Origin: Plakobranchus ocellatus
Taxonomy: Eukaryota; Mollusca; Gastropoda; Plakobranchidae
Length of the DNA stretch: 25,507 nucleotides
Direction: 5' to 3'
NCBI GenBank assembly: GCA_019648995.1
Contig: BLXT01002298.1
Span: 997,664-1,023,170, forward strand
Shown: piece by piece, positions 1-10,700 of the stretch
How positions within the stretch are numbered: position 1 is the stretch's first letter
Layout: every line of letters begins with the position of its first letter
Program-made: the position numbers and the translations under genes
Notes under the pieces: generated by a model
Databases searched by the model: none
Told to the model about the DNA's origin: nothing
What the model saw: only the letters and a program-made list of their open reading frames with translations

Positions 1-60
1 TTTTTTTTAATTCAGTATCTCTTCCGAGTTGCCTCACTCTCAGACAATCCTCCCTCCTCT

Positions 61-205
61 ACAACACCACCACAATAATAACAGCAGGATCAATAACAAT
101 TTAACAGCAACAACAATAACAACAACAGTATCAACAACAATAACAGCAACAACAAAAACAACACTATCATTAACAACAACAATAACAGTAACAACATAAT
201 GCAGT
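61..205. repeat. AAC/AAT-rich simple repeat
   Basis: Imperfect AAC and AAT trinucleotide repeats (aacaacaataacaacaac type). A related, shorter AAC-rich patch lies at 419-495. Confidence 0.85.
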
Positions 206-265
206 GAAACGTTTCGCTAGAGATGCGCCATAAGCTCGGTCAGTAAAGCAAATGCTGGTTGGTAT

Positions 266-312
266 ATGTGTGTGTGTGTATACACATACACACACACACA
301 CACACACATATG
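266..312. repeat. TG/CA inverted microsatellite
   Basis: A TG run followed by TATACACA and a longer CA run, ending in ATATGTATGT. The two runs are complementary and could fold into a hairpin. Confidence 0.85.
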
Positions 313-499
313 TATGTAGAATCCATGCTGGAGGTCACCAAAGAGACCGTTACTGTTCTCGACAGCTGTGAATATGGTATGAGAGAGCCTTAATGTGCAA
401 AGACCGTGTGAGCTTCAAAAAACTAATAGTAAACAATAACAGCACCAACAACATTAGAACAACAATAGCCAAGAACTACCTCAACAACAAAAATAAGCC

Positions 500-518
500 G
501 GGGGGGGGGGGGGGGGGN
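500..518. repeat. Poly-G run ending in an ambiguous base
   Basis: 18 consecutive Gs followed by the only N in the window (518). The true length is probably uncertain, as expected where sequencing slips on a homopolymer. Confidence 0.95.
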
Positions 519-625
519 TTGTTGCTGTCTTCATTTGTGTAATCTGATGAAGACCTAAACTGGAGTAAAACTGATTTTTGCTTTTGGGGGTGAGGGGAGA
601 GGGTGTAAAATTTTTTAGATGAACC

Positions 626-990
626 CTCACATAGGTTATATGCGATTGTAAAATTCTAACAGAGACTATCTAATTTTAGAGCTCTTACAAGGGTCGGGAT
701 ATCTGAGATTATTATTGTAGAACTTTCACAGAGGCTATCTGATTTTAGAGCTCTTACAGGGGTCGGGATATCTGAGATTATTATTGTAGAACTTTCACAT
801 AGGTTATATGCGATTGTAGAACTCTCACAGAGACTATCTGATTTTAGAGCTCTTACAAGGGTCGGGATATCTGAGATTATTATTGTAGAACTTTCACATA
901 GGTTATATGCGATTGTAGAACTCTCACAGAGGCTATCTGATTTTTTACAGCTCTCCCATAGGTCACTGGTACATGTGCTTTTGCACAGCT
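626..990. repeat. Composite tandem repeat with 99-bp and 69-bp periods
   Basis: Built from three related modules: X (about 30 bp, starting CATAGGTTATATGCG), Y (about 28 bp, CAGAGACTATCTGATTTTAG) and Z (about 41 bp, CAAGGGTCGGGATATCTGAG). All end in an AGAACTYTCA or AGAGCTCTTA type sequence. The order is X-Y-Z-Y-Z-X-Y-Z-X-Y, followed by a diverged copy. X-Y-Z is 99 bp and Y-Z is 69 bp, both multiples of three, so the minus strand stays open with SDSLCESSTI-type units. Confidence 0.88.
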
Positions 991-1264
991 CTGACATGAA
1001 CTATGAGTGATGGCTTAAATCACCAGGTCTAATGAAATATGGTGGCAAATTTAACTCCTCCTGAGTAGATGACAAATCCAACTCATCCACAGGGCAAACA
1101 AAGGGACCTAACCAAGAATCAATCACTGAATCAATGGGCCTGCCACGTAGCCTCCCCTTTTCTTGATGTTGCAAATTCTGCCAGACACATACAGGTGGCT
1201 CAAATAGCTTAGCGTAAGCTTCGGAGACACACGATCTTAAAGCTTTAATGAATCGCAACCACTT
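656..1264 (-). other. Unrecognised open frame interrupted by one TAG
   Basis: On the minus strand the frame is open from 1264 (after a TGA) to the TAG at 1001-1003. It then continues in the same frame through the composite repeat to a stop at 656. The first part (about 87 codons) has mixed composition, for example WQNLQHQEKG, RGRPIDSVID and LGPFVCPVDELD, and is not obviously low-complexity. The second part is repeat-encoded. I recognise no family, see no clear ATG for the first part, and have no splice evidence. It could be a decayed gene, part of an unknown mobile element, an exon, or chance. Confidence 0.25.
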
Positions 1265-2370
1265 TCATGAATCTATGAGTGTTGAGTTGAAGTACGGAGT
1301 TGGTATTGCAAATGCAACTTGGTTCCATAATATACTCGGTGCTTATTGAATAAAAATTTTTGAAACAAATATATTAATTTTTTTTTTTAATAGTTTTATT
1401 TCGAAAAAAAATGTTTTCACATTCAATAGAAAAAAAAAATCAACTTTAGAATCTTCCAATCTGACATGATGAGATCCACACACAAGCATTTCCCATAGTA
1501 CTTGTATGGCAGTGCAGAACTGATATATGAAAAGCAACAAATTGTATAAAAAAAATTCTTACTGAATCTGTACATCATACAAAAACAATCATTTCTGAAC
1601 GTTTTTAGAGTAAAACATAAATTGTTCGATCATAACCCGAGAATGGCTCTGATCCATTCACAAAAACCTTTGGAAGGAACCATCAAACCCTGTAAGCTCA
1701 CTAACCATAAACTTACAATCTCGACACTCAGCTCTGCTGCCTACTGTTGTAGAAAAAGCTATAAAAATAAGAATTTTGAATATAAAATAAACCTGTATGA
1801 ATATTGTAAATTAAGAATTATATAACTTAAAAAAAATAACACTAATTATGACATTACAGAATCACTGGCTTTAGAAGAAGAAAACCACAAGGAAAATAGC
1901 CATCTCAAAATTGGCAGTTGACTTGATATTCTTGAAAAGTTTCTGCTGAATCAAACGTCAGTGTATGAGCTATTTATGAGAATCAAGGTCAGGGGAAATA
2001 ATAAACAGAAACTCAGAGGAATCCTCCTGCCCACTGCTTTAGATTGGCCTCAAGTCACATCACATTACATTAACTTGCCAGGAAGAGGAAAACTATTATT
2101 AAAATAGCAGCCTCAAAAGAAGTTTTAAAATTGACAGCTGACTAAACATTCCGCAAAGCTATACCGAATCAAAAGTCAACGTAAAAATCTTCAAGGCGTG
2201 GGAAATGACAAACAGAAATTTTGAGGAGATCTGTCAAAATAACACTGTTTTATCTCTTAGAGTTAGAGAAAGATATAGTAAGAAGATTAGAGACAGGATG
2301 TTTTATCCTGTTCAGAGGCAGCAAAAAATTTCTATCAATTTGAAAGCGGCTTGTTTTTTTGGGCCTGCAG
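1265..2370. other. Intergenic stretch, nothing supported
   Basis: AT-rich with A and T runs. A short open frame at 1622-1825 (plus) has no recognisable features. I see no exon, RNA gene or repeat that I can support. Confidence 0.6.
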
Positions 2371-2505
2371 GAACAGATTTATGACCTGGAAGAGACGGAA
2401 ATGCCAGTGCAGTCCCTATTCATCGATTATCGGGGTCATTTTGTGAGGGGCAGAGGTAGCTCGATGCCAAGCCTCTTCACACATCCTGTGATTCGGACAG
2501 AGTAC
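2371..2505 (+). other. Weak plus-strand exon candidate
   Basis: A pyrimidine stretch ending TTTTTTTGGGCCTGCAG (acceptor at 2370) leads straight into 44 codons and a TAA: EQIYDLEETEM, then FIDYRGHFVRGRG and SLFTHPVIRTEY. Codon texture looks more protein-like than the surroundings. A possible donor lies at AGAG|GTAGCT (2454/2455). I find no partner exon to the left and no family. The opposite strand is also open here, which weakens the case. Confidence 0.2.
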
Positions 2506-2679
2506 TAAACATACACAGCCCTGTATCATAATAACAGAGCAGGCCGAAATACTGGCTGTGATAATGTGTTTCTGGTACCACAGAGATACTACTACACCCC
2601 CAAGCAATCTGAGAGTAAAGACAACTCATTGGGGGGAGGGGGCGGCGCAGATGGAGGAAATCTCGCTTCTCTCACAACC

Positions 2680-2950
2680 AGGTCATAAGGAATTTCATGC
2701 AAGGTGATGGACAGGCTACATAAGGTCACAAAAAGTTTTATATCAAGTCATGAGGACTTTTAATCAGTGATATATATACACAAGGTCATAAGTTTTACAT
2801 CAACTCTACATAGAGTTTTACATCATGTCATAAAGAGTTTTAAATCTGTGATAAAAATTTACATCAGTCATAAAGTAGTTTTACATCAGGCTATAAACAT
2901 CAGGTCGTTACAGAATTTTACATCAGGTCATAAAGAGTTTTACATTAGGT
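2680..2950. repeat. Degenerate 20-25-bp tandem repeat
   Basis: Repeated variants of CATCAGGTCATAAAGAGTTTTA with changing spacing, about 11 to 12 copies, decaying towards the left end. The short open frame 2767-2952 (plus) is a by-product. Confidence 0.8.
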
Positions 2951-4351
2951 AATATTTTTGCTTGGCCTCTGTTCCAAGCAGTGCAAAATTCCTTGATTGG
3001 GCTTTCATAGATGCCAAAATGTTAGATATTAGAAGCAATACATTACAGTGCACCTTCATTGGTGATTCATTGACAAATGTTGTTTTATCTACATGTATTG
3101 AGTAAATCTTGTGTGTAATACTGATGGATGAAATTTGAGAACAACATCAATGCTAATAACAACACTAGACAGGATTTCTATTTTCTTACCTCATTTGTAC
3201 AGAAAAAAAATAATAATAATAATTTTTTTGCAAGTTGAATGTGTTTGAAAAATAACAAACAACAATAAAAAAAATAAATTCTTTTTAATTAAAAAATAAT
3301 ATACAAAAGAAGAAGAAGAAGAAGAATAGCATGAAGAATATCGACATCAACGATGAAAATAAAATAATACTAAACAAGGCAAATATTGCATTAACAGATT
3401 ATTAATTTCACTCATCATACCAAATATTGGCCTTGGTTACAAGAAAAAGTTTTTACATGAGAGTTTTCCATTTCTCTCATTGTGCGTGCAAACAACATTT
3501 TCAGAGAGCAAAGATAAAAATGCAGAAATTCAATCTTCAAGAATCATTGAGACATATAGTAGTATAGTATGATTCCAGTCAGAGGCAGTATTGTGGAAGC
3601 AACAATTGAGGTCAACAGTTTATATTTAACAATAACAACCAATGGTGATGGAAATGAGTCGATGGGGAAAAAATAGTCAATATGGAAGTGTGAAAGCTGC
3701 CAGAGAAGATTAGCCTGATCAAGGTGATATCAGAAATGACTGAAGAAGAATTGCAATAAATATGGCCAAAGAAAAATGGAAAATTGTTATCATCTTATAA
3801 TTATCTGAGGCTAAAACAAAACTATAAATAGTTATCCAATATTTATTGTTTTCAGACTACATGTACTGATGTAGCCAAAACAGAATTAACCAATAGTCGT
3901 CGATATTTCTGTAAATAGTAAACTTGTGGCCAAAACATTGAGCATTGTTGCCTGTTATTTTTCTTTTTAATTTGTACACTATCTGACGCCAAAGCTAAAC
4001 TATAAATAGTTAGTTATAGTCATTATTTATATACCAATGGTGGCTCAAGCAGATATGTCTACAGTTATTGAACACTTCCTGTTTATCAGCCACCAGAAAA
4101 TCGGTGGGTGAAATTGTTCAGGGTGAACTACATTGCTCACAAATTTAACAGTGAAAGATGGCGACCTGATTCTGTGGATACTGCCTCAAAGTCATGCAGT
4201 CTTTTAGGGCCTGGAGCAGGCAGAATGGTAACACTGAGGCTTTGATTACAGTTCTCTTCAAAATACTAAAACTTTAGCCGATAAAAAAAAAGCTTTCAGC
4301 AAAAAGAAATTAACTAATAGAGACTCTAAAGATAATGATGATAATAGCAAC
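2951..4351. other. AT-rich flank, probable HIRA 3' UTR and beyond
   Basis: Contains AAT (near 3210) and AAG (3309-3326) microsatellites and a diverged duplicated patch of about 48 bp (from 3802 and from 3981, both containing ACTATAAATAGTTA). Part is presumably HIRA 3' UTR, whose end is not known. No other gene is seen. Confidence 0.5.
3842..3847 (-). promoter_or_regulatory. Candidate HIRA poly(A) signal
   Basis: AATAAA on the minus strand, about 740 nt past the HIRA stop codon. It is the first canonical hexamer I found downstream of the stop; an ATTAAA variant lies about 120 bp earlier (near 3967). AATAAA is common by chance in AT-rich DNA, so this is only a candidate end for the 3' UTR. Confidence 0.25.
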
Positions 4352-4596
4352 AGGCTATGCTGTTGCTGGGAAGGGGCTATGTGGTCAGGCCGGGCTATGT
4401 ATACAGGGGAGGGGCTATGTGGTCAGGCTGGGCTATGTATACAGGGGAGGGGCTATGTGGTCAGGCCGGGCTATGTATACAGGGGAGGGGCTATGTGAAC
4501 AGGCCGGGCTATGTATACAGGGGAGGGGCTATGTGGTCAGGCTGGGCTATGTTGGTGTACAGGGGAGGGGCTAGGTGGTTAGGCTGGCCTATGTTG
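4352..4596. repeat. 38-bp minisatellite, about 6 copies, at HIRA 3' end
   Basis: The unit begins GGGGCTATGTGGTCAGGC and contains GGGCTATGT again in its second half, so it is itself an internal duplication. Copies start at 4373, 4411, 4449, 4487 and 4525, exactly 38 bp apart; the last starts at 4567 after a 4-bp expansion. Since 38 is not a multiple of 3, the array is open in two plus-strand frames by chance. The terminal copy carries the HIRA stop codon. It is strongly G-rich on the plus strand, so C-rich in the HIRA transcript. Confidence 0.95.
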
Positions 4597-4714
4597 TTGG
4601 ATTATTTGTGACCATCTCCAGTTGCTCATTGTACTCTGTGTAGAGTCTCTGCAGATTCAGGTGAGCTCCGATGTGGGGCAGGACAGAGCGCAGGACGGAG
4701 TGCTTGTCGATACC
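4589..4714 (-). CDS. HIRA: HIRA terminal coding exon and stop
   Basis: The acceptor is TTCAAACCAG. 41 codons then a TAG stop at 4589-4591. It reads GIDKHSVLRSVLPHIG, then LQRLYTEYNEQLEMV, against human GLRKRELLKELLPVIG and FQRLFTECQEQLDIL. The tail NNPTT is three or four residues longer than or different from the human DK end. The stop codon lies inside the last copy of a 38-bp minisatellite that continues into the 3' UTR. Confidence 0.96.
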   Translation of the reverse strand, partial: GIDKHSVLRSVLPHIGAHLNLQRLYTEYNEQLEMVTNNPTT

Positions 4715-7700
4715 CTGGTTTGAAAATAACAAATACATGAGAATATATAAATATATGTTATATATATATACACACACACAATATCATTTTAAAAATATTC
4801 CAAGCAAGAAAGTGTTACATCCAGGTCACAAGGCAAGCCTAAGAAAAATAAATCACTGAGCGAGTTTAAAGCAAGGTTTCACAAACTCTTGTTCAGCTCA
4901 GTGATCATTTCTGTGTGTAAGTCAGAAGTGTAAAAGCAAATTCATACACTCGAGAGCCCTTTTTGTAGTTAACAAAAATTAATGGCATGAAACACATGTA
5001 AGATGTGACACTTTGTGGAAAAACCAGCTACGGAAAAGGTAAAATAGCTTTCTTGAGAGCACCAGTCACAGATTTTAAAGCTTTAAGCACGATTTCTCCA
5101 AAAGATTGTAAGGTTTTGGACATGAAAAGTGGGTGATTATGGGAAATCAAATTGGCTTGTTTCTTGTTTCACTGATGATAGCGTCTTCAAGACATCATTG
5201 CTTGCCATGGATAGGAGGAGACAAAATGGGCAAATCAGAAAGCTAGGAGGAGCCAAAGTGGGCAAATCAGAAGGCCAGGAGGAGACAAAGTGGGCAAATC
5301 AGAAGGCTAGGAGGAGACAAAGTGGGCAAATCAGAAGGCCAGGAGGAGACAAAGTGGGCAAATCAGAAGGCCGGGAGGAGACAAAGTGGGTTAATCAGAA
5401 GGCCAGGAGGAGACAAAGTGGGCATAGTTCTCACTAGTCAATCGTAAACCAATGGCCCCACTATTCACCAAACCACCAAACATAGTCTTCACTGTCGATC
5501 ACCAACTAGTGTCCTCACCACACAAACACCAACCTCACCCCTCAGTCAACATCTAATGCTATCAAAAACATTCTAAGAGAATAAAGTGAGTAAAAGCCAC
5601 AAGCTAGACGGAGACATCAAAGAGCTCACCAAGATATGCTGTGACCAGGACTTCACTTTGCGAGATTTGTGCAGCGGGCCGAGAAGGTCGTCACACACTT
5701 CTCGCAGTTTCTCCTCCACTCCTGGTGCGGAATAATAGAGCAGCAAACACACACAGAGTCAATCAAAGTCGAAAAAATCGGACATAAGTTAAAAACTGAC
5801 TGCTGAAAAAGCTATTGACTGATATAAACTGAAATATTAATCTGTGCAACCATGACGCCTTTAATGATTTTTCTTCTAATCTCGATATTTAACAAGTTAT
5901 ATAAATGATTTTCACACACTGTTGTGGTTTTCACATCCTAGAAAAAAAACCAAAACAGATCAGCTTAACTGCAATTACAATGCTAAAATTTCTAAAACTA
6001 AGAAATAATTTCATATGAAATCTGACCTTTCTCTGGATTCACTTGGCATTTTGTTTGGACAACTTAAAATAAAGAAGAAGAAAAAAACGAGCAAGACAAA
6101 TACAGAGAAAAGTATAGTGAATATTTTGAATGAAGATAAGAGGAGATGGCACTGCAGGCAAAAGATTCTACAATTGTTAGCCTAAATATCATGCCAAGTC
6201 AACTCAACAAAAAAAAAAACTTCTTTTTTATCACTTAAAAAAATCGTTTAAAAGTCCATACTTTATTAATAACATATCCCCATTGATTTTGTACTATTTT
6301 GGTATCTTTGCATTTCTGAAACAGACCAAGAGATTGAAAATCTGTCCTCACTGACCTTCCCGTGCCAGGTATCGAATGTACGTCTCCAACCAGAACCTGA
6401 ACTCTGACGCAGAACGGAGGGCAAGGCTGGATGCGACCTGAGCCTCCAGGTGACTCAGAGTGGCTGTGTGCTGGACACTTGGTGTGGAGTGGCTGGCCCG
6501 AGATACCTGATCTCTAGACCTGGACATTGTACATCAGTGAGGACCAGTGGGAAGGGGGCAAACAATATCAACATCATTGATAAATAAATGGTACAACCAT
6601 ATCAATAACTATGTTCAAACTTACAAGATGCATGTTATGCTTAATCCAGGCCTAAAAGCCACGAGACATAGTATTCATTTGACTGTATCATGCCATTTTT
6701 AATGAAACTAACAAGATCACCATTTACGCAACACCCATTCATATTGAACTCAGTTGTGTCGTTAAAAGTAACTAAGGCAGAATTTTTTTTTTTTTTAATT
6801 TATAGACAGTGGTCTCCATGCAAATATTGGATTCAAACCAAATATATAAAACTTTATTTATTTTTTTTTTTTTTAACCCAAATCTTTCCACATGAGCTTT
6901 ACATGCCTCATTTTAAATTTCAGATTGGCCACAATTATGTTTAGTAGCCCTGCATGAAGTATAGATCGACAACTGTTGGCCAAGAACTGAGTCTTAATTT
7001 TGTATCTTGCAACTGCACCTTCAATTATGCAAAGCTATTCAAACTTTCACATTTCAATTTCCCATCTAATTTTCCAAATTTATGATGTTATCAACAAATC
7101 ACCACTTGAGGGCTGTGTTTTTTATGATTTTGGCCAAGACTTGCTGGATAATACAGGAGTTAGCTTGATAAAGTAAGGATCATAGCAAAGCAAACAGATT
7201 GCTCTATTTTCCTTCTTAATTTTATTTGTATGTTTGTTAAAAAAAAACTAATAAATAGAAAACAATGAAAAACAATCAACTCATAATAATTTCAGACACT
7301 TTCTGGATCATGAAAATATGGCTTTTTTTTCTTTTTTTTAAAGAATAAGGAGATAACCCAATCAAAATAATTACATGGCCAGCAACCTTTTCAAATGAAT
7401 CAAAAGTCGGAATTCTTTCATAAAATTTCAAGATAGAAATAATCAGAAGCTTAGAAACATTTTTTTCAACAGCTATTTAATTCTTTGACTGACTAGCTCT
7501 ATAATAGCACACTGAGTAGGAGCAGTTTCAAGATTTTTTTAGTAATTTTGGTTTTGACGTGTTTCTTTTTTTTTAAATTGGCTTCAGCTTTAGCCAATGT
7601 TTGCACAATCCAAAAGAGTTGAAATTGAACTAAAAACCATCATCACCACCACCACCGCAAGCTGTGATAGGCTAAGAACTAACCTGAAGTGTTTTTGTAG

Positions 7701-10700
7701 ACTGTGTAACGGTCCCATGGGTTTAGATCTAGACGGCACGCTCTGTAGGTGATTGGAGCTAACCTGGAGGCCATCATCCCCACCACAAGCAAGCACCCTG
7801 CACAAAACAGAGCATTGAATAAAATAGCAAGTAAAAGCAATGGCCAATTCAAAAAAACTTTAAAATTTAACAAACACTTTCAATCAATGTGTAAATGAGA
7901 GAGGGGAAAAATGAAAAGGCAAATACTCTTTGTCATGAACAAAACAATAAATATAACAACACAGGAATGAAACTATTGATAAGGATGTCGCAGATCACCA
8001 GTTTCTCCTAGCTGTGAAGCAGCTAACAATGGCCGCTGAGCCATGGTCAAACAAGATACTTTTGAATGCAGCAATAATAATGTTTGTGGCCAAACTGTGG
8101 TAAAACCTCAGTGAGATGCTAGTATTACTGCATGGCCATGCAAGAAGCCACACAACATTGTGAGAATGGACAGTCCTCTGGCCTCTTGAGTCCTTGACAA
8201 AGATGAATTTTTTTTTTTAATTCAGTCATGACAGATCAGCCTTACCAGCAGCCTATATCGGTGGAGAAAGTGTAGGATTTCTGACTTGTTAGTGTGACTA
8301 TAGGAGCACCCTGAGGGGTCAAAATCACATTCTCCACGCTGTCTTTTCCTGGAGAATAAACAAAAAATTGCACATAAATGACAAAAAATTTTGCACGTTC
8401 TCAACATTGGCAAAAAACAAAGGAAAGAGATATACTAACCAAAACCATTCCTGATCTTTATTATTTCACCTAAGATATTCTCAAGAAAACTAAAATTGCG
8501 CACCAAACATTCAATGCTGTTTTTTTCCCCCTTAGCATTGACTTGCGGCATACAAAGTTCCCCCAACTTAATAAGGTTTAAATAGGATTATAAAATGTCC
8601 TTTCGTGAATCCTTAAAACGACTTAGGGCTTTAAACTATGCCCACATAAAATGGCATGATCTTGAGTAACATATCTATATCTTGTGGATTTGTTGATGCC
8701 CCACAAAAAATTGCATTACACGTTTGAGCTTTAATCCATTAGAACAAGATATAGTGCAGCTTAACTCAAGCCAATAACTTATGGCTAAAGACAGTGCTAG
8801 TGCAGTGTTTCTTTTAAGTTACATTGTCCTCTTCATGTCCTCTTCGGATTTTTTTTTCCCATAAGCATTGCTGTTTCACAATTGTACTTAGTTTGTGAAG
8901 AAGTAGGTTTTGCAAGTGTCCCAGTTTCAAATGTAGTTATGTCACCTTTTTATCTGGCGACACAGAGTATTTCTGTTCATAGCAGCAGGAGTTCCCTCGG
9001 ATGTTTGAAGCAATAATATATAAAAGTGAGACTGACTGAATTGTGCAAAAAAACACCCAATACAAAGGTAGCTTTTTTAAGGCCATTGTACTGAGATTGA
9101 TTTTGTTATGCACAAAGCTGTTTACACCGAGGTGATCTCTGGTTTTTAGGTGCTCATCTGGCCTAAGCAATGGTGGAAGGCTCAAGCGCAAACATGCTAC
9201 AAAAAACTCTCTGCAGATTAAACGGCAGGTCCATTAGCCAATCGGCCACCAACAGGTGATAAAAGGTGAGAATGAAGAAACCTGGAGGAAAGTGTTCCGT
9301 GTTTGCTGATGTGCTTAGACCCTTGCTCTGAGGCTGCTGGTCTAAACGATCAGGATGATTAAAAAATTGACCTCAAAATTTGTAGAGAAATGGATTTTGA
9401 TCTTAACTCAGCATGCAATGACTATTGTCTTAAAGAACAGTACAACAAACAAGAAAGAACGGGGGGATTACCTGACATAAAAGTTGATAGAGATTCATTT
9501 TTTATTTCTGCTTTCAGAGTCTGGCAATTCCTGGTAAGGAAGAAAAAACAATAGTAAAATACATGTAAAGCGGTGTTACAAAAAAGATTTCTGATCCATC
9601 TTTTAAAACCAAATTAGAAATTTGAAAGTTTAAGTGTACAAATGTACGGGAAACAATCTTTCCTCTATCATTAACCTTTATTTTGAACTCCTCTTTCAAA
9701 GAAAGTTAAAACCTTTAAAAGTCTCCTGTTTGGATAGAAATGATGATCACAATAGATCACTTACTTTTCTCTTTCTCTTTCTACAATATTATTGTCCTTC
9801 AGTTATTGCTGTCCAATTGTTTTGTTAATTTATACATGAAATATGTAGCAGTCTGGGAAAATCGTGGTAAATTTGCATTAGACCATTCTCAGCCAGAGGC
9901 TCCAAAAGATAAAATATGGTGTGGGATTACCAAAAAAAAAAAAGTAGTTCCGATTGTCATGTCCTAGTTCAACATTCCAGCTTTCATGTCCTCAAAGGAT
10001 TTTTTTACAAAATATAGCTTTTAGGTATTTTTTTTCTCATTTTCCAACTCTACAACCTCACTACCTTAAAAAGCCTGTAACTTTTCTTCAAATTAAGATA
10101 TCTTAAAGATGTAAAGGCCATTGTGATCAGGAAATACATAAGGAATCTAAATATCTGAAAAGAAAATTTAAAAGGGCAAATATCTGACATTACTGTGATT
10201 TTCCAGGGCCACCATACAAATCTCTTTGACTACACAAAAAATAAGGAGCATACAATAATTTTTTTTTTCAATTCCAAAGCCAGAAAATTTGGCAGGACTG
10301 CCAGCCCCACAACTCACCAGACATACAAAAGACCCCTGGTTGTAATCGTCAGCAAGAAATGACCTGTGCATTTGAAAAAAGCCGGACACGCCCCCACAGC
10401 TAGCGCAGGCAGGAGACGTCGGCCACCAGGGGTCAGCACTGTCAACGTACCATCAACACAAGCGCAAGCTAATATATGCCTGAAAACAAGATGTACACGT
10501 AGAAATTGTCAATGGGTCAAAGAAATGAGGAATCGGGGGGAAAAAACAACTGGGGGCCAAAAAGTCTAATTTTCTGCGTTGTAACAAATGGTCACTGATG
10601 TTCTAAACATGCTATAATAGGATGCATGGTAGCCATTGAATGACAAAAATGTCACAACTGGACAGTACGATTTTGCAAGAGATAGTTAGTTTTTACGGAT

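Larger units (their letters stand above)
7798..10317 (-). other. HIRA introns 11, 10 and 9
   Basis: Introns at 7798-8245, 8349-9471 and 9531-10317. AT-rich unique sequence with homopolymer A/T runs; nothing further can be supported. Confidence 0.8.

Noticed and set aside
2371..2505. Similarity of EQIYDLEE to the Eaf6/MEAF6 family (human has ERQIYAFEG)
   Set aside because: The resemblance stops after about eight residues and the conserved following block of that family is absent.
4335..4611. Two overlapping plus-strand Gly/Tyr-rich open frames
   Set aside because: They come from the 38-bp minisatellite read in two frames, overlapping the HIRA terminal exon on the other strand.
5129..5437. 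102-codon plus-strand Lys/Arg/Gly-rich open frame
   Set aside because: It is a product of the 32-bp minisatellite inside HIRA intron 14. The copies are read in shifting frames, so no protein repeat is preserved.
7679..7873. Hydrophobic minus-strand peptide (LLVVGMMASRL) suggesting a membrane segment
   Set aside because: It is the wrong frame of HIRA exon 12 plus upstream intron. The phase-consistent frame starts W-V-L-A-C-G-G.
8222..8413. Cys/His-rich minus-strand peptide (GECDFDPSGCSYSH) resembling a CCCH zinc finger
   Set aside because: It is another frame of HIRA exon 11. The frame that fits both splice phases matches the Hira domain.
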